A stretch of 59,302 bases of DNA from Streptomyces sporangiiformans (lineage in GTDB: Bacteria; Actinomycetota; Actinomycetes; Streptomycetales; Streptomycetaceae), in assembly GCF_005768555.2 (NCBI RefSeq), contig NZ_VCHX02000137.1, positions 1-59,302 on the forward strand, given 5' to 3'. Below the pieces are notes generated by a model that made no database searches, was not told the DNA's origin, and worked only from the letters and a program-made list of their open reading frames with translations. The position numbers were made by a program, and so were the translations under genes. Shown here piece by piece: positions 1 through 8,322 of this stretch; the first letter of the stretch is position 1; each line of letters opens with the position of its first letter.

Positions 1-57
1 GAAGGGGGGCGGCCATCGCCGTATGACGGGTGCAAGCCAGGTGGCGGGATGGGCGGG

Positions 58-102
58 CTGCTCGTCCGACGAGCAGGACGCGCGGCCGGGCCCGGCCGCG
101 CG
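58..102 (-). terminator. Double palindrome downstream of the response regulator
   Basis: Two perfect palindromes lie just past the stop codon of the response regulator (minus strand, stop at 112-114). The first has 9-bp arms CTGCTCGTC/GACGAGCAG (58-66 and 68-76). The second is a 24-bp self-complementary run at 79-102. Their placement suits a transcription terminator, although no U-tract follows, as is common in Streptomyces. Nothing codable is evident in bases 1-57. Confidence 0.55.
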
Positions 103-111
103 CCAGCGCGA

Positions 112-783
112 CTACTGCGCGCCCGGCCGCACCAGACCGCTCTCGTACGCGTACACCGCCGCCTGTACGCGGTCGCGCAGACCCAGCTTGGTGAGGACGT
201 GACCCACGTGCGTCTTGACCGTGGTCTCGCTGACGAAGAGGTCCGCCGCGATCTCCGCGTTCGACAGCCCGCGTGCCACCAGCTTCAGCACCTCGACCTC
301 GCGCTCGGTCAGCGTGTGCAGCGTGTCCGGCACCGGCTCGTCGCCCGAGGGCAGATGGCCCGCGTACTTGTCGAGCAGCCGGCGCGTGATGCTCGGCGCG
401 AGCATCGCCTCGCCCCCGGCGACCACACGGATCGCCTGCACCAACTCGTTGGCCGGGGCGTCCTTGAGGAGGAAGCCGCTGGCGCCCGCGCGCAGCGCCT
501 CCACCACGTACTCATCGAGGTCGAAGGTGGTCAGCACCAGGACCTTCGCCGGACCGTCCCGACCGGGGCCGGTGATCTGCCGGGTCGCCTCCACACCGTC
601 CATCCGCGGCATACGGATGTCCATCAGCACCACATCGGGCTGCAGCGCACGTACCTGGTCGAGTGCCTGCAGGCCGTCTCCGGCCTCGCCGACGACCGCG
701 ATGTCCTGCTCCGCCTCCAGGATCATCCGGAAGCCGGTACGCAGCAGCGGCTGGTCGTCGACCAGTAGGACACGGATGGCCAC
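112..783 (-). CDS. NarL/FixJ-type two-component response regulator
   Basis: The 223-residue protein has an N-terminal receiver domain (about 1-120) and a C-terminal LuxR-type helix-turn-helix (about 155-215). The receiver has the acidic pair D9-D10, the phospho-acceptor D55 in VVLMD, the switch threonine near T85 and K107 in FLLKD. The DNA-binding part shows LTEREVEVLKLVARG and SNAEIAADLFVS. The GTG start at 783 is preferred because GAAGGAGA lies just upstream on the minus strand; the frame stays open further upstream but without domain sense. It begins 14 bp after the RecB-like gene ends, so the two may be co-transcribed. No partner sensor kinase is visible in the window; it may lie beyond the left edge. 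Target genes cannot be inferred. Confidence 0.9.
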   Translation of the reverse strand: MAIRVLLVDDQPLLRTGFRMILEAEQDIAVVGEAGDGLQALDQVRALQPDVVLMDIRMPRMDGVEATRQITGPGRDGPAKVLVLTTFDLDEYVVEALRAGASGFLLKDAPANELVQAIRVVAGGEAMLAPSITRRLLDKYAGHLPSGDEPVPDTLHTLTEREVEVLKLVARGLSNAEIAADLFVSETTVKTHVGHVLTKLGLRDRVQAAVYAYESGLVRPGAQ

Positions 784-797
784 GTAAGTCTCCTTCG

Positions 798-1718
798 CTA
801 GTCCGGCCCCATTCTGCCCTGCGCGGCATCGCCCGACTCCGGCGCCCTCACCGGTAGGGGATATGGCGGGGGAGTACCGCCGAATTCCGGACATACCTCC
901 TGGTGGTCGCACCAGCCGCAGAGTTTGGTACGCCGCGGCCGCCAGTCGCCCGACTCGGTCGCCCGGCGGATCGCGTCCCACAGCGCGAGCAGCTTGCGCT
1001 CGACGCGCTCCAGGTCCGCGATCACCGGGTCGTAGGTCAGCACATCACCGCTGCCGAGATAGACGAGCTGGAGACGGCGGGGGACGACGTTCTTGAGCCG
1101 CCAGACCACCAGGGCGTAGAACTTCATCTGGAACAGCGCGCCCTCGGCGTACTCCGGACGCGGGGCCTTGCCCGTCTTGTAGTCGACGATCCGCACCTCG
1201 CCCGTCGGCGCCACATCGACCCGGTCGATGATGCCGCGCAGTGTGAGACCCGAATCGAGCCGGGCCTCCACGAAAAGCTCGCGCTCGGCGGGCTCGAGAC
1301 GAGTCGGGTCCTCCAGCGTGAACCAGCGCTCGACGAGCTGCTCGGCCTCGGTGAGCCAGCGCGCCAGCCGCTCACCCGCGGCCTTCTCGTCCGAGTCGGC
1401 GAACAACTCCGCCAGCTCCGGCTTCGCCTCACGCAGCCGGTCCCACTGCCCCGGGACCAGCGACTTCGCGCGCGGCGCCGTGCGCTCCGTGGCCGGCGCG
1501 TCGAAGAGCCGCTCCAGCACCGCATGCACCAGCGTGCCGCGCGTGGCCGCCTCGCTCGGCTTCTCGGGGAGCTTGTCGATCACCCGGAAGCGGTACAGCA
1601 ACGGACACTGCATGAAGTCGCCGGCGCGTGAGGGCGACAGCGAGGCCGGGGGCACGGCGGTCGCGGGCTCGGTACCGGTGCCGGCTTGCGCGACGCCGTC
1701 GTCGGTGCTCGTTTCCAT
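798..1718 (-). CDS. RecB family PD-(D/E)XK exonuclease with an Fe-S cysteine set
   Basis: A 306-residue protein resembling the stand-alone C-terminal nuclease domain of RecB/AddB. Visible motifs are the entry cysteine C38 in FMQCPLLYRF, a conserved LVHAVLER helix (62-69), GIIDRVD with D165, the catalytic DYKTGK with D179 and K181, QMKFYA (about 197-202), and a terminal cysteine set C267, C270 and C276 in LCGWCDHQEVC. C38 plus these three matches the four-cysteine iron-sulfur staple of AddB-like and Cas4-like nucleases. The ATG at 1718 begins the first sensible sequence. It probably acts on DNA ends in repair; the partner is unknown. The downstream response regulator may share its transcript. 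Confidence 0.85.
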   Translation of the reverse strand: METSTDDGVAQAGTGTEPATAVPPASLSPSRAGDFMQCPLLYRFRVIDKLPEKPSEAATRGTLVHAVLERLFDAPATERTAPRAKSLVPGQWDRLREAKPELAELFADSDEKAAGERLARWLTEAEQLVERWFTLEDPTRLEPAERELFVEARLDSGLTLRGIIDRVDVAPTGEVRIVDYKTGKAPRPEYAEGALFQMKFYALVVWRLKNVVPRRLQLVYLGSGDVLTYDPVIADLERVERKLLALWDAIRRATESGDWRPRRTKLCGWCDHQEVCPEFGGTPPPYPLPVRAPESGDAAQGRMGPD

Positions 1719-1792
1719 GACGACAGACCTTACGGCCCGCCACTGACACCAAGAGGAGCACGAACACGACACACGGTGACGCACGCGCGGAG

Positions 1793-1834
1793 CGCGACGG
1801 CACGGCCAACAGACGCGACGGCACGGCCAACAGA
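1793..1834. repeat. Perfect 21-bp tandem duplication
   Basis: Two adjacent identical 21-bp copies (1793-1813 and 1814-1834) sit in the 221-bp divergent gap between the RecB-like gene (minus) and the site-2 protease gene (plus). They begin CGCGACGGCA and end CCAACAGA. Their position in a shared promoter region makes a regulatory effect possible, but no known operator is recognised. Confidence 0.6.
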
Positions 1835-1939
1835 GGGGGTGCCGGGGCGAAACACACCGCGACGGCCGCATACCATCGACCACAGGACCTCTCGCTCTTC
1901 ATGACCGCGAGCGGGAGACGCGTCGAACGAGAGGAAATC

Positions 1940-3691
1940 GTGGACGAGAGCGGCGGGAGCGGGCAGCCGCGATCCGGTACGGACGAAGCGACCGAGCACC
2001 CCGCGGTGCCGGACGCCACCACCGCACACCCGCGATCCGACGCGGACGCGGCGGATCGCACCACCCGCCCGGACTCCACCGACTCCACCACCTCCAACGC
2101 GCCTTCGGGCACAGTGAGGTGGGAGAAGCCGGCAGCCGCCACACGCCCCTCCGACACGACCGGAAATCCCCCCGCATCGCCGCCCGCGGACACCACCGAC
2201 TCCGAGAGCGCCGACGACCCTGTGGGCACCCCGGCGGCCGAACAACCCCCGGCGGCGGAGACAGCCGACGTGCGCCCCGAGAGCCTTCAGAGCCCCGAGA
2301 GCCCTGAAGGCCCGGCGGACAGCCCCGTGCAGCGGGAAGCCGTGGACGAGAGAGCCGCGGCCGCCCCTGCCGCCGCCCAGCCGCCCGGCACTACGGGGCA
2401 CGGACGCGACAGCGGCGTCGCCCAGGCCTCCCCACGAGGCGATGAACCGGGGAAGCAGCGACGTGACGGCGCCGGCGGCGACCCCGACGGGCGGCCCCAG
2501 GCCGGCGGCCGGGGGCCGAGGCCTCCGCGACGTGGCAAGGAGCCCGGCGGCGGGCTGCTCATGGGGCGGCCCTTCGGAGTGCCCGTGTACGTCGCGCCCA
2601 GCTGGTTCCTCGTGGCCGCGCTCATCACCTGGGTCTTCGGCGGCCAGCTCGACCGCGTACTGCCCGAACTCGGCGCCGCCCGCTACCTCGTCTCCCTCTT
2701 CTTCGCGGTCGCCTTCTACGCCTCCGTGCTCGTCCACGAACTGGCCCACACCGTCGCGGCCCTCCGCTTCAAACTGCCGGTACGCCGCATCCAGCTGCAG
2801 TTCTTCGGCGGCGTGTCCGAGATCGAGAAGGAGTCCGAGACCCCGGGCCGCGAGTTCGTACTCGCGTTCGTCGGCCCTCTGCTCTCCCTCGTCCTCGCCG
2901 GCCTCTTCTACCTCGCCCTGATGACCGTCGAGCCGGGCACCGTCCCCGGCGTACTGCTCGCAGGCCTGATGATCTCCAACTTGATCGTGGCCGTCTTCAA
3001 CCTCCTGCCCGGCCTGCCCCTCGACGGCGGCCGCATGCTCCGCGCCGTCGTCTGGAAGATCACCGGCAGGCCCATGACCGGCACCATCGCCGCCGCCTGG
3101 GTCGGCCGCGCCCTCGCGATCTCCGTACTGATCGGACTGCCCCTGCTCACCCAGTCCGGAGCGCTCGGCACCGACGCCGAGGACATCGGCGGCATGGACA
3201 CCGTCACGGACGCCCTGCTCGCCGCCATCCTCGCCGCGATCATCTGGACCGGCGCCGGAAACAGCCTCCGCATGGCCCGCCTGCGCGAACACCTCCCCGA
3301 ACTGCGCGCCCGCTCCCTCACCCGCCGCGCCGTCCCCGTACAGACCGACACCCCGCTCTCCGAGGCCCTGCGCCGCGCCAACGACGTCGGCGCCCGCGCC
3401 CTGGTCGTCGTCGACGCCGACGGCGAACCCGTCTCACTCGTCCGCGAGGCCGCCATCGTCGGCGTACCGGAACACCGCCGACCCTGGGTCGCGGTCAGCG
3501 GCCTCGCCCAGGAGCTCACGGACGGCATGCGCGTCTCCGCCGAGCTCGCCGGCGAAGCACTCCTCGACGTCCTGCGGGCCACCCCCGCCACCGAGTACCT
3601 GGTCGTCGAGGAATCCGGCGAGATCTACGGCGTCCTCTCGGCCGCCGACGTGGAACGCGCCTTCGTCAAGGCCATGGCCAGGCCCAACTGA
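1940..3691 (+). CDS. Site-2 protease family (M50) membrane metalloprotease with CBS domains
   Basis: The 583-residue protein has three parts. Residues 1 to about 207 are a low-complexity, Ser/Thr/Pro/Glu-rich and probably disordered segment. A multi-pass membrane protease domain follows, with zinc motif H266-E-L-A-H270 and the second motif NLLPGLPLDGG. A C-terminal CBS pair starts near SLTRRAVPVQTD. The family cleaves within membranes, often releasing anti-sigma factors or regulators. The GTG at 1940 is chosen because AGAGGA lies 5-10 bases upstream; an ATG at 1901 has no such site. An internal ATG at 2561 would give a conventional protein of about 376 residues, so the long N-terminus deserves checking. 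The substrate is unknown. Confidence 0.85.
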   Translation: MDESGGSGQPRSGTDEATEHPAVPDATTAHPRSDADAADRTTRPDSTDSTTSNAPSGTVRWEKPAAATRPSDTTGNPPASPPADTTDSESADDPVGTPAAEQPPAAETADVRPESLQSPESPEGPADSPVQREAVDERAAAAPAAAQPPGTTGHGRDSGVAQASPRGDEPGKQRRDGAGGDPDGRPQAGGRGPRPPRRGKEPGGGLLMGRPFGVPVYVAPSWFLVAALITWVFGGQLDRVLPELGAARYLVSLFFAVAFYASVLVHELAHTVAALRFKLPVRRIQLQFFGGVSEIEKESETPGREFVLAFVGPLLSLVLAGLFYLALMTVEPGTVPGVLLAGLMISNLIVAVFNLLPGLPLDGGRMLRAVVWKITGRPMTGTIAAAWVGRALAISVLIGLPLLTQSGALGTDAEDIGGMDTVTDALLAAILAAIIWTGAGNSLRMARLREHLPELRARSLTRRAVPVQTDTPLSEALRRANDVGARALVVVDADGEPVSLVREAAIVGVPEHRRPWVAVSGLAQELTDGMRVSAELAGEALLDVLRATPATEYLVVEESGEIYGVLSAADVERAFVKAMARPN

Positions 3692-3721
3692 GCTGCACTT
3701 ATTTGCGCTCGGTTCGCCTCC

Positions 3722-3852
3722 GGGGCGCTACAGCCGGTGTCGAGGGCGTGACCGTGCTCGACCCTCCTTCGTCGGGCCTCCGCGCTCCCCCAAGCTCTCG
3801 GCTTCGCTCGAGCAGGGGGGACCCCCATGCGCCCTCGACACCGGCGCGCCCC
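3722..3852. repeat. Structured intergenic element bounded by inverted repeats
   Basis: Perfect 16-bp inverted arms (3733-3748, GCCGGTGTCGAGGGCG, and 3830-3845) flank an inner hairpin with CCCCC 3787-3791 pairing GGGGG 3815-3819 and GCTC 3794-3797 pairing GAGC 3810-3813. A further 6-bp match, GGGGCG/CGCCCC (3722-3727, 3847-3852), extends the outer stem. The core resembles a short interspersed sequence I recall from Streptomyces intergenic regions. It may also terminate the protease transcript. It contains no gene. Confidence 0.6.
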
Positions 3853-3907
3853 TTCGGCTCACTCGCGTGTGGTCCTGCGCCCCCGCCCGGACCGGTAGGC
3901 TGGTCAC

Positions 3908-4816
3908 ATGTCCGAACCGACCGGTGCAGCCCGCCGACGCGGGCCCTTCAAGGTCGGGGACCAGGTCCAGCTCACTGACCCCAAGGGACGCCACTACACG
4001 TTCACGCTCGAAGCCGGGAAGAACTTCCACACCCACAAGGGTTCCTTCCCGCACGACGAGCTGATCGGCGCCCCCGAGGGCAGCGTTGTCCGCACCACGG
4101 GGAACGTCGCCTATCTCGCGCTGCGCCCCCTGCTCCCCGACTACGTCCTGTCCATGCCCCGCGGCGCCGCCGTGGTCTACCCCAAGGACGCGGGGCAGAT
4201 CCTGTCCTTCGCCGACATCTTCCCCGGCGCCCGCGTCGTGGAGGCCGGTGTCGGCTCCGGCTCGCTCAGCAGCTTCCTGCTCCGCGCCATCGGCGACCAC
4301 GGCATGCTGCACAGCTACGAGCGCCGCGCCGACTTCGCCGAGATCGCACAGGCGAACGTGGAGCGCTACTTCGGCGGCCCGCACCCCGCCTGGCAGCTCA
4401 CCGTCGGCGACCTCCAGGACAACCTTTCGGACACCGACGTCGACCGCGTCATCCTCGACATGCTCGCCCCCTGGGAGTGCCTGGAGGCCATCTCCAAGGC
4501 GCTCGTCCCCGGCGGCATCCTGTGCTGCTACGTCGCGACCACCACCCAGCTCGCCCGGACCGTCGAGTCCATCCGCGAGATCGGCTGCTTCAATGAGCCG
4601 ACCGCCTGGGAGTCGATGATCCGCAACTGGCACATCGAGGGCCTGGCCGTCCGCCCCGACCACCGCATGATCGGACACACCGGCTTCCTGCTCACCGCCC
4701 GCCGCCTCGCCGACGGCGTCGAGCCGCCCATGCGCCGTCGCCGTCCCGCCAAGGGCGCGTACGGCGAGGACTACGCCGGTCCGAACGCCGACGGAGGCAC
4801 CGCCACCAGCCGCTGA
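3908..4816 (+). CDS. trmI: tRNA (adenine-58-N1)-methyltransferase
   Basis: A 302-residue SAM-dependent methyltransferase expected to form m1A58 in the T-loop of tRNA. The N-terminal beta domain (GDQVQLTDPKGRHYTF) is typical of TrmI. The SAM-binding loop is EAGVGSGSLSSFL (residues 112 onward), followed by acidic residue ER at the end of strand 2 (SYERRADF) and VILDMLAPWE (motif IV). The C-terminal RRRPAKGAYGEDY tail is basic. The length suits actinobacterial TrmI, whose genes commonly lie near the Pup-proteasome locus. The ATG at 3908 begins the conserved sequence. A strong hairpin follows the stop. Confidence 0.93.
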   Translation: MSEPTGAARRRGPFKVGDQVQLTDPKGRHYTFTLEAGKNFHTHKGSFPHDELIGAPEGSVVRTTGNVAYLALRPLLPDYVLSMPRGAAVVYPKDAGQILSFADIFPGARVVEAGVGSGSLSSFLLRAIGDHGMLHSYERRADFAEIAQANVERYFGGPHPAWQLTVGDLQDNLSDTDVDRVILDMLAPWECLEAISKALVPGGILCCYVATTTQLARTVESIREIGCFNEPTAWESMIRNWHIEGLAVRPDHRMIGHTGFLLTARRLADGVEPPMRRRRPAKGAYGEDYAGPNADGGTATSR

Positions 4817-4841
4817 GATGGCCCGGTGCCGCGTACAACGC

Positions 4842-4899
4842 ACAAGCGTCGTGGCCGAGTTCCCGAACCCCCTCGGGAACTCGGCCACGACGCTTTTGT
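4842..4899 (+). terminator. Long perfect-stem terminator after trmI
   Basis: The 23-bp arms 4844-4866 and 4873-4895 are exactly complementary around a 6-nt loop and run into TTTTGTG. This is a convincing intrinsic terminator. Confidence 0.9.
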
Positions 4900-5013
4900 G
4901 TTGACACCGTGCCACAAGCCCTGACCCCGCCGTTCCCCCTCACTGTGACGTATGGCACGATGCTGGCCACCCCCACCCCCACCGGCACAGGCCTCACAGG
5001 AGACACATCTCTC

Positions 5014-5592
5014 GTGCAGCAATCCGTTGTCCCGGAACTCGCACACACACGCAGCGGTCCGATCCACTGGGTCGCCACCGCCGCCGCCCTCGCAGGAGTC
5101 ATCGCGGCCGGCTCCTTCCTGCAGCCCGACCGGGCCACCGCCGCCCAGCCGGGCGACGTCGGGACGAAAACCGCCGCAGCCGTCACGGCGCCCCCCGATC
5201 CCGCCGGCGTCGACTTCCCGATCGAGTGCGGCCCCACCAAGGTCATCGTCCAGAAGAAAGCCTCCGCGGACCTCGACGGCGACGGCCGGCCGGAAACGGT
5301 GGCAGTGGTCCGTTGCGACGCGCTCGCCAGCACCCCGCCCAACGGCGTCTACGTCCTCACCCAGGCCGCCGACGCACCCAAACCCCGCGTGGTGGCCACC
5401 CTCATCGACCCGAAGGACCGCCTCACCGTGTCGGACTTCGCGGTACGTGACGCCACCGTCACCGCCACGCTCCTCGGCTACTCGTCGCCCGACGTTCCCA
5501 GTTGCTGCCCGGACACCACCGAGCGAGCCAAGTGGCAGTGGAAGAACGGCGCGTTCGTCCGCTCCACCCCGGCCGGCGCCCAGAGCGTGTGA
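5014..5592 (+). CDS. Exported or membrane-anchored hypothetical protein with a DLDGDG motif
   Basis: The GTG at 5014 is preferred because AGGAGAC lies about nine bases upstream; an ATG at 4963 or a GTG at 4909 would add a proline-rich stretch with no matching signal. The 192-residue product has one hydrophobic segment (HWVATAAALAGVIAAGSFL, about residues 18-36) followed by an Ala/Pro-rich linker, so it is a signal-anchor or secreted protein. The mature part has ADLDGDGRPETVAVV, like FG-GAP or calcium-loop repeats, and cysteine pairs around IECGP, VRCDA and SCCPDT that could form disulfides. Function unknown. It sits between two terminators, so it is probably monocistronic. Confidence 0.7.
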   Translation: MQQSVVPELAHTRSGPIHWVATAAALAGVIAAGSFLQPDRATAAQPGDVGTKTAAAVTAPPDPAGVDFPIECGPTKVIVQKKASADLDGDGRPETVAVVRCDALASTPPNGVYVLTQAADAPKPRVVATLIDPKDRLTVSDFAVRDATVTATLLGYSSPDVPSCCPDTTERAKWQWKNGAFVRSTPAGAQSV

Positions 5593-5608
5593 CGAACCAG
5601 ACATAACG

Positions 5609-5651
5609 CAGCGGGCCCGGTCCGCCATGACACGGTGGACCGGGCCCGCTG
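5609..5651 (+). terminator. Terminator after the DLDGDG hypothetical gene
   Basis: An 18-bp stem (5609-5626 with 5634-5651, one G-T pair) with a 7-nt loop lies 16 bases past the stop codon. A second inverted repeat, GTGAGTTCGG/CCGAACTCAC (5657-5666, 5700-5709), lies between it and the convergent ferredoxin gene and could serve that gene. Confidence 0.8.
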
Positions 5652-5760
5652 CCCGTGTGAGTTCGGGAAACCCCACCCCCGGAACCCGCGCTCATGTGGC
5701 CGAACTCACGGCCGCGCAGGACCGATCAGCACCCGGAAATGACGTGACGTGATCGCGGAA

Positions 5761-6066
5761 CTACTCCGCGTCCGGTCCGTACACCTCGGCCTTGTCCGAA
5801 ACGCGACGTACATGGATGCACTCACCCGGACACTCCTTCGCCGAGTCGGTCACATCCCGCAGAAGCGGCAGCGGCACGGGCGTTGTGGCGCCCGGGGCCT
5901 GCAACAACGCGTCGTCGGAGCCCTTCACGTACGCAAGTCCGTCGATGTCCAGCTCGAAGACCTCGGGTGCATACTGGGCGCAGATGCCGTCGCCAGTACA
6001 GAGGTCCTGATCAATCCAGACCTCCAGTGCCTCGCCGCTGACGTCGGCCTCCTGCTGCACGCTCAT
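5761..6066 (-). CDS. Small single-cluster ferredoxin
   Basis: The 101-residue protein is acidic, with cysteines at C23, C29, C79 and C83 (CTGDGIC and ECPGEC). The first motif has Gly where a second ligand of a [4Fe-4S] site would stand, so a [3Fe-4S] cluster of the kind that feeds electrons to actinobacterial P450s is likely, using C23, C29 and C79. APEVFELD after the first motif is characteristic. The ATG at 6066 has AGGAGAT immediately upstream. It is divergent from arc, a pairing I recall as common in actinobacteria. Its redox partner is unknown; the only P450 in the window is 30 kb away. Confidence 0.9.
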   Translation of the reverse strand: MSVQQEADVSGEALEVWIDQDLCTGDGICAQYAPEVFELDIDGLAYVKGSDDALLQAPGATTPVPLPLLRDVTDSAKECPGECIHVRRVSDKAEVYGPDAE

Positions 6067-6321
6067 ATCTCCTGCCGTTTCCTGTGCCGAGCCATCCGAG
6101 ACGAAAGGCAAGTCGGCCCAGCTCTGACGGGTGTTGAACGCTGCGAGCCTACAACCGTCCGCTTTCCGATGTTGTTGGATGGGTATCCCCCTGGCGTGAG
6201 GGAGAGCGCAAGGGTGAAGATCGGACACACCCCGACCGTCTTTGTGATCTAGGGGTTTCAATCGACACCCACCCAGGTAGGGTCTGGAAGCGTCCAGCTC
6301 CCCTTGGAGGAGGTGAGGACC

Positions 6322-8088
6322 GTGGCAGCCCACGACGACGACATGAACCGCGGCATCCGCCCGGGACGAGGGTCCGACGACCCCGCCGGGCAGATTGCCT
6401 ACCTTGAGCAGGAGATCGCCGTCCTGCGACGCAAGCTCGCCGACTCTCCGCGTCACACGAGGATTCTCGAAGAGCGGATCGTCGAGCTGCAGACCAACCT
6501 GGCCGGCGTGTCCGCACAAAACGAGCGACTCGCCAACACGCTCCGTGAGGCCCGAGACCAGATCGTGGCCCTCAAGGAGGAGGTCGACCGGCTCGCACAG
6601 CCGCCGGCCGGCTTCGGCGTCTTCCTCGTGGCGAACGAGGACGGCACCGCCGACATCTTCACCGGGGGCCGCAAGCTCCGGGTGAACGTCAGCCCCAGCG
6701 TGGAGCTCGACGAGCTCAGGCGCGGCCAGGAAGTGATGCTCAACGAAGCGCTCAACGTGGTCGAGGCCATGGAGTACGAGCGAGTCGGGGACATCGTCAC
6801 CCTCAAGGAAATCCTCGAGGACGGCGAGCGCGCCCTGGTGCTCGGGCACACCGACGAGGAACGGGTGGTACGGCTCGCCGAGCCGCTGCTGGACGTCACC
6901 ATCCGCGCCGGCGACGCCCTGCTGCTCGAACCCCGATCCGGCTACGTCTACGAGGTCGTCCCCAAGAGCGAGGTCGAAGAACTCGTCCTCGAAGAGGTCC
7001 CCGACATCGGCTACGAACAGATCGGCGGTCTGGGCAACCAGATCGAAATGATCCGTGACGCGGTCGAGCTCCCGTACCTCTACCCCGACCTCTTCCGGGA
7101 GCACGAACTGCGGCCGCCCAAGGGCGTCCTGCTGTACGGACCTCCCGGATGCGGCAAGACGCTCATCGCCAAGGCCGTCGCCAACTCGCTGGCCAAAAAG
7201 GTCGCCGAGGTGACCGGAGTGGCCGCAGGCAAGAGCTTCTTCCTCAACATCAAGGGCCCCGAGCTCCTGAACAAGTACGTCGGTGAGACCGAGCGGCAGA
7301 TCCGCCTCGTCTTCCAGCGCGCACGGGAGAAGGCCAGCGAGGGCACACCCGTCATCGTCTTCTTCGACGAGATGGAGTCCCTCTTCCGCACCCGCGGCTC
7401 GGGTGTCAGCTCGGACGTGGAGAACACCATCGTCCCGCAGCTGCTCGCCGAGATCGACGGTGTGGAAGGCCTGCAGAACGTGGTGGTGATCGGCGCCTCG
7501 AACCGCGAGGACATGATCGACCCCGCCATCCTGCGTCCCGGCCGCCTCGACGTGAAGATCAAGATCGAGCGCCCGGACGCGGAAGCGGCCAAGGACATCT
7601 TCCAGAAGTACCTCACCGAGCGCCTCCCGCTGCACTCCGAGGACGTCGCCGAGCACGCGGGCGACCGGGGGTCCACTGTCCAGGGCATGATCCAGACGGC
7701 CGTGGAACAGATGTACGCCGAATCCGAGGAAAACCGCTTCCTGGAGGTCACCTACGCCAACGGTGACAAGGAAGTCCTCTACTTCAAGGACTTCAACTCC
7801 GGAGCCATGATCGAGAACATCGTCGGCCGCGCCAAGAAGATGGCCATCAAGGACTTCCTGGAGCACAACCAGAAGGGCCTGCGGGTCTCCCACCTGCTCC
7901 AGGCCTGCGTCGACGAATTCAAGGAAAACGAAGACCTACCCAACACGACCAACCCGGACGACTGGGCTCGAATCTCCGGAAAGAAGGGCGAACGGATCGT
8001 CTACATCCGCACCCTCATCACCGGAAAACAGGGCGCCGACACCGGACGCTCCATCGACACGGTGGCGAACACCGGTCAGTACCTGTAA
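6322..8088 (+). CDS. arc: Proteasome-associated AAA ATPase ARC/Mpa
   Basis: The 588-residue hexameric ATPase binds pupylated substrates, unfolds them and feeds them into the PrcAB core. The N-terminal coiled coil (AYLEQEIAVLRRKL onward, about 25-90) binds Pup. The OB domains follow, then the AAA module with Walker A GPPGCGKT (273-280), Walker B VIVFFDE (344-350) and arginine-finger region ILRPGRLD. The C-terminus is GQYL, the motif that docks into the 20S alpha ring. The GTG at 6322 is chosen because GGAGGAGGTGAGG lies just upstream; a TTG at 6304 is inside that site. The 255-bp gap to the divergent ferredoxin gene must hold both promoters. Confidence 0.97.
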   Translation: MAAHDDDMNRGIRPGRGSDDPAGQIAYLEQEIAVLRRKLADSPRHTRILEERIVELQTNLAGVSAQNERLANTLREARDQIVALKEEVDRLAQPPAGFGVFLVANEDGTADIFTGGRKLRVNVSPSVELDELRRGQEVMLNEALNVVEAMEYERVGDIVTLKEILEDGERALVLGHTDEERVVRLAEPLLDVTIRAGDALLLEPRSGYVYEVVPKSEVEELVLEEVPDIGYEQIGGLGNQIEMIRDAVELPYLYPDLFREHELRPPKGVLLYGPPGCGKTLIAKAVANSLAKKVAEVTGVAAGKSFFLNIKGPELLNKYVGETERQIRLVFQRAREKASEGTPVIVFFDEMESLFRTRGSGVSSDVENTIVPQLLAEIDGVEGLQNVVVIGASNREDMIDPAILRPGRLDVKIKIERPDAEAAKDIFQKYLTERLPLHSEDVAEHAGDRGSTVQGMIQTAVEQMYAESEENRFLEVTYANGDKEVLYFKDFNSGAMIENIVGRAKKMAIKDFLEHNQKGLRVSHLLQACVDEFKENEDLPNTTNPDDWARISGKKGERIVYIRTLITGKQGADTGRSIDTVANTGQYL

Positions 8089-8089
8089 A

Positions 8090-8140
8090 AGACAGGGCGG
8101 CTGCGGGTGCCCTCAACGGGTACCCGCAGCCGACTGTTTT
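8090..8140 (+). terminator. Terminator after arc
   Basis: A 15-bp stem (8098-8112 with 8118-8132, one G-T pair) and an outer ACAG/CTGT pairing are followed by TTTT at 8137-8140. It separates arc from dop, so dop must have its own promoter in the 180 bp that follow. Confidence 0.85.
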
Positions 8141-8322
8141 CCAGGGCGCAACCGGAGCGGAGCAATGACGCAAATGATCTCCCCACCAGGGCAAAGGCGT
8201 TCTAGGCTCTTCCGTACCGCCGTGTTGCGCAGTGCGGGGACGGGCACCGCACACGCACCGGAGCACCAGCGGTACTTGAGCTGCGCCCCCGACCGAGGGC
8301 GCCGCCGGGCAAGGAGGGCCGC

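Noticed and set aside
6067..7893. The ferredoxin frame stays open far upstream on the minus strand, across arc
   Set aside because: The ferredoxin has a strong ribosome binding site at 6066, and the upstream extension is antisense to arc without any motif.
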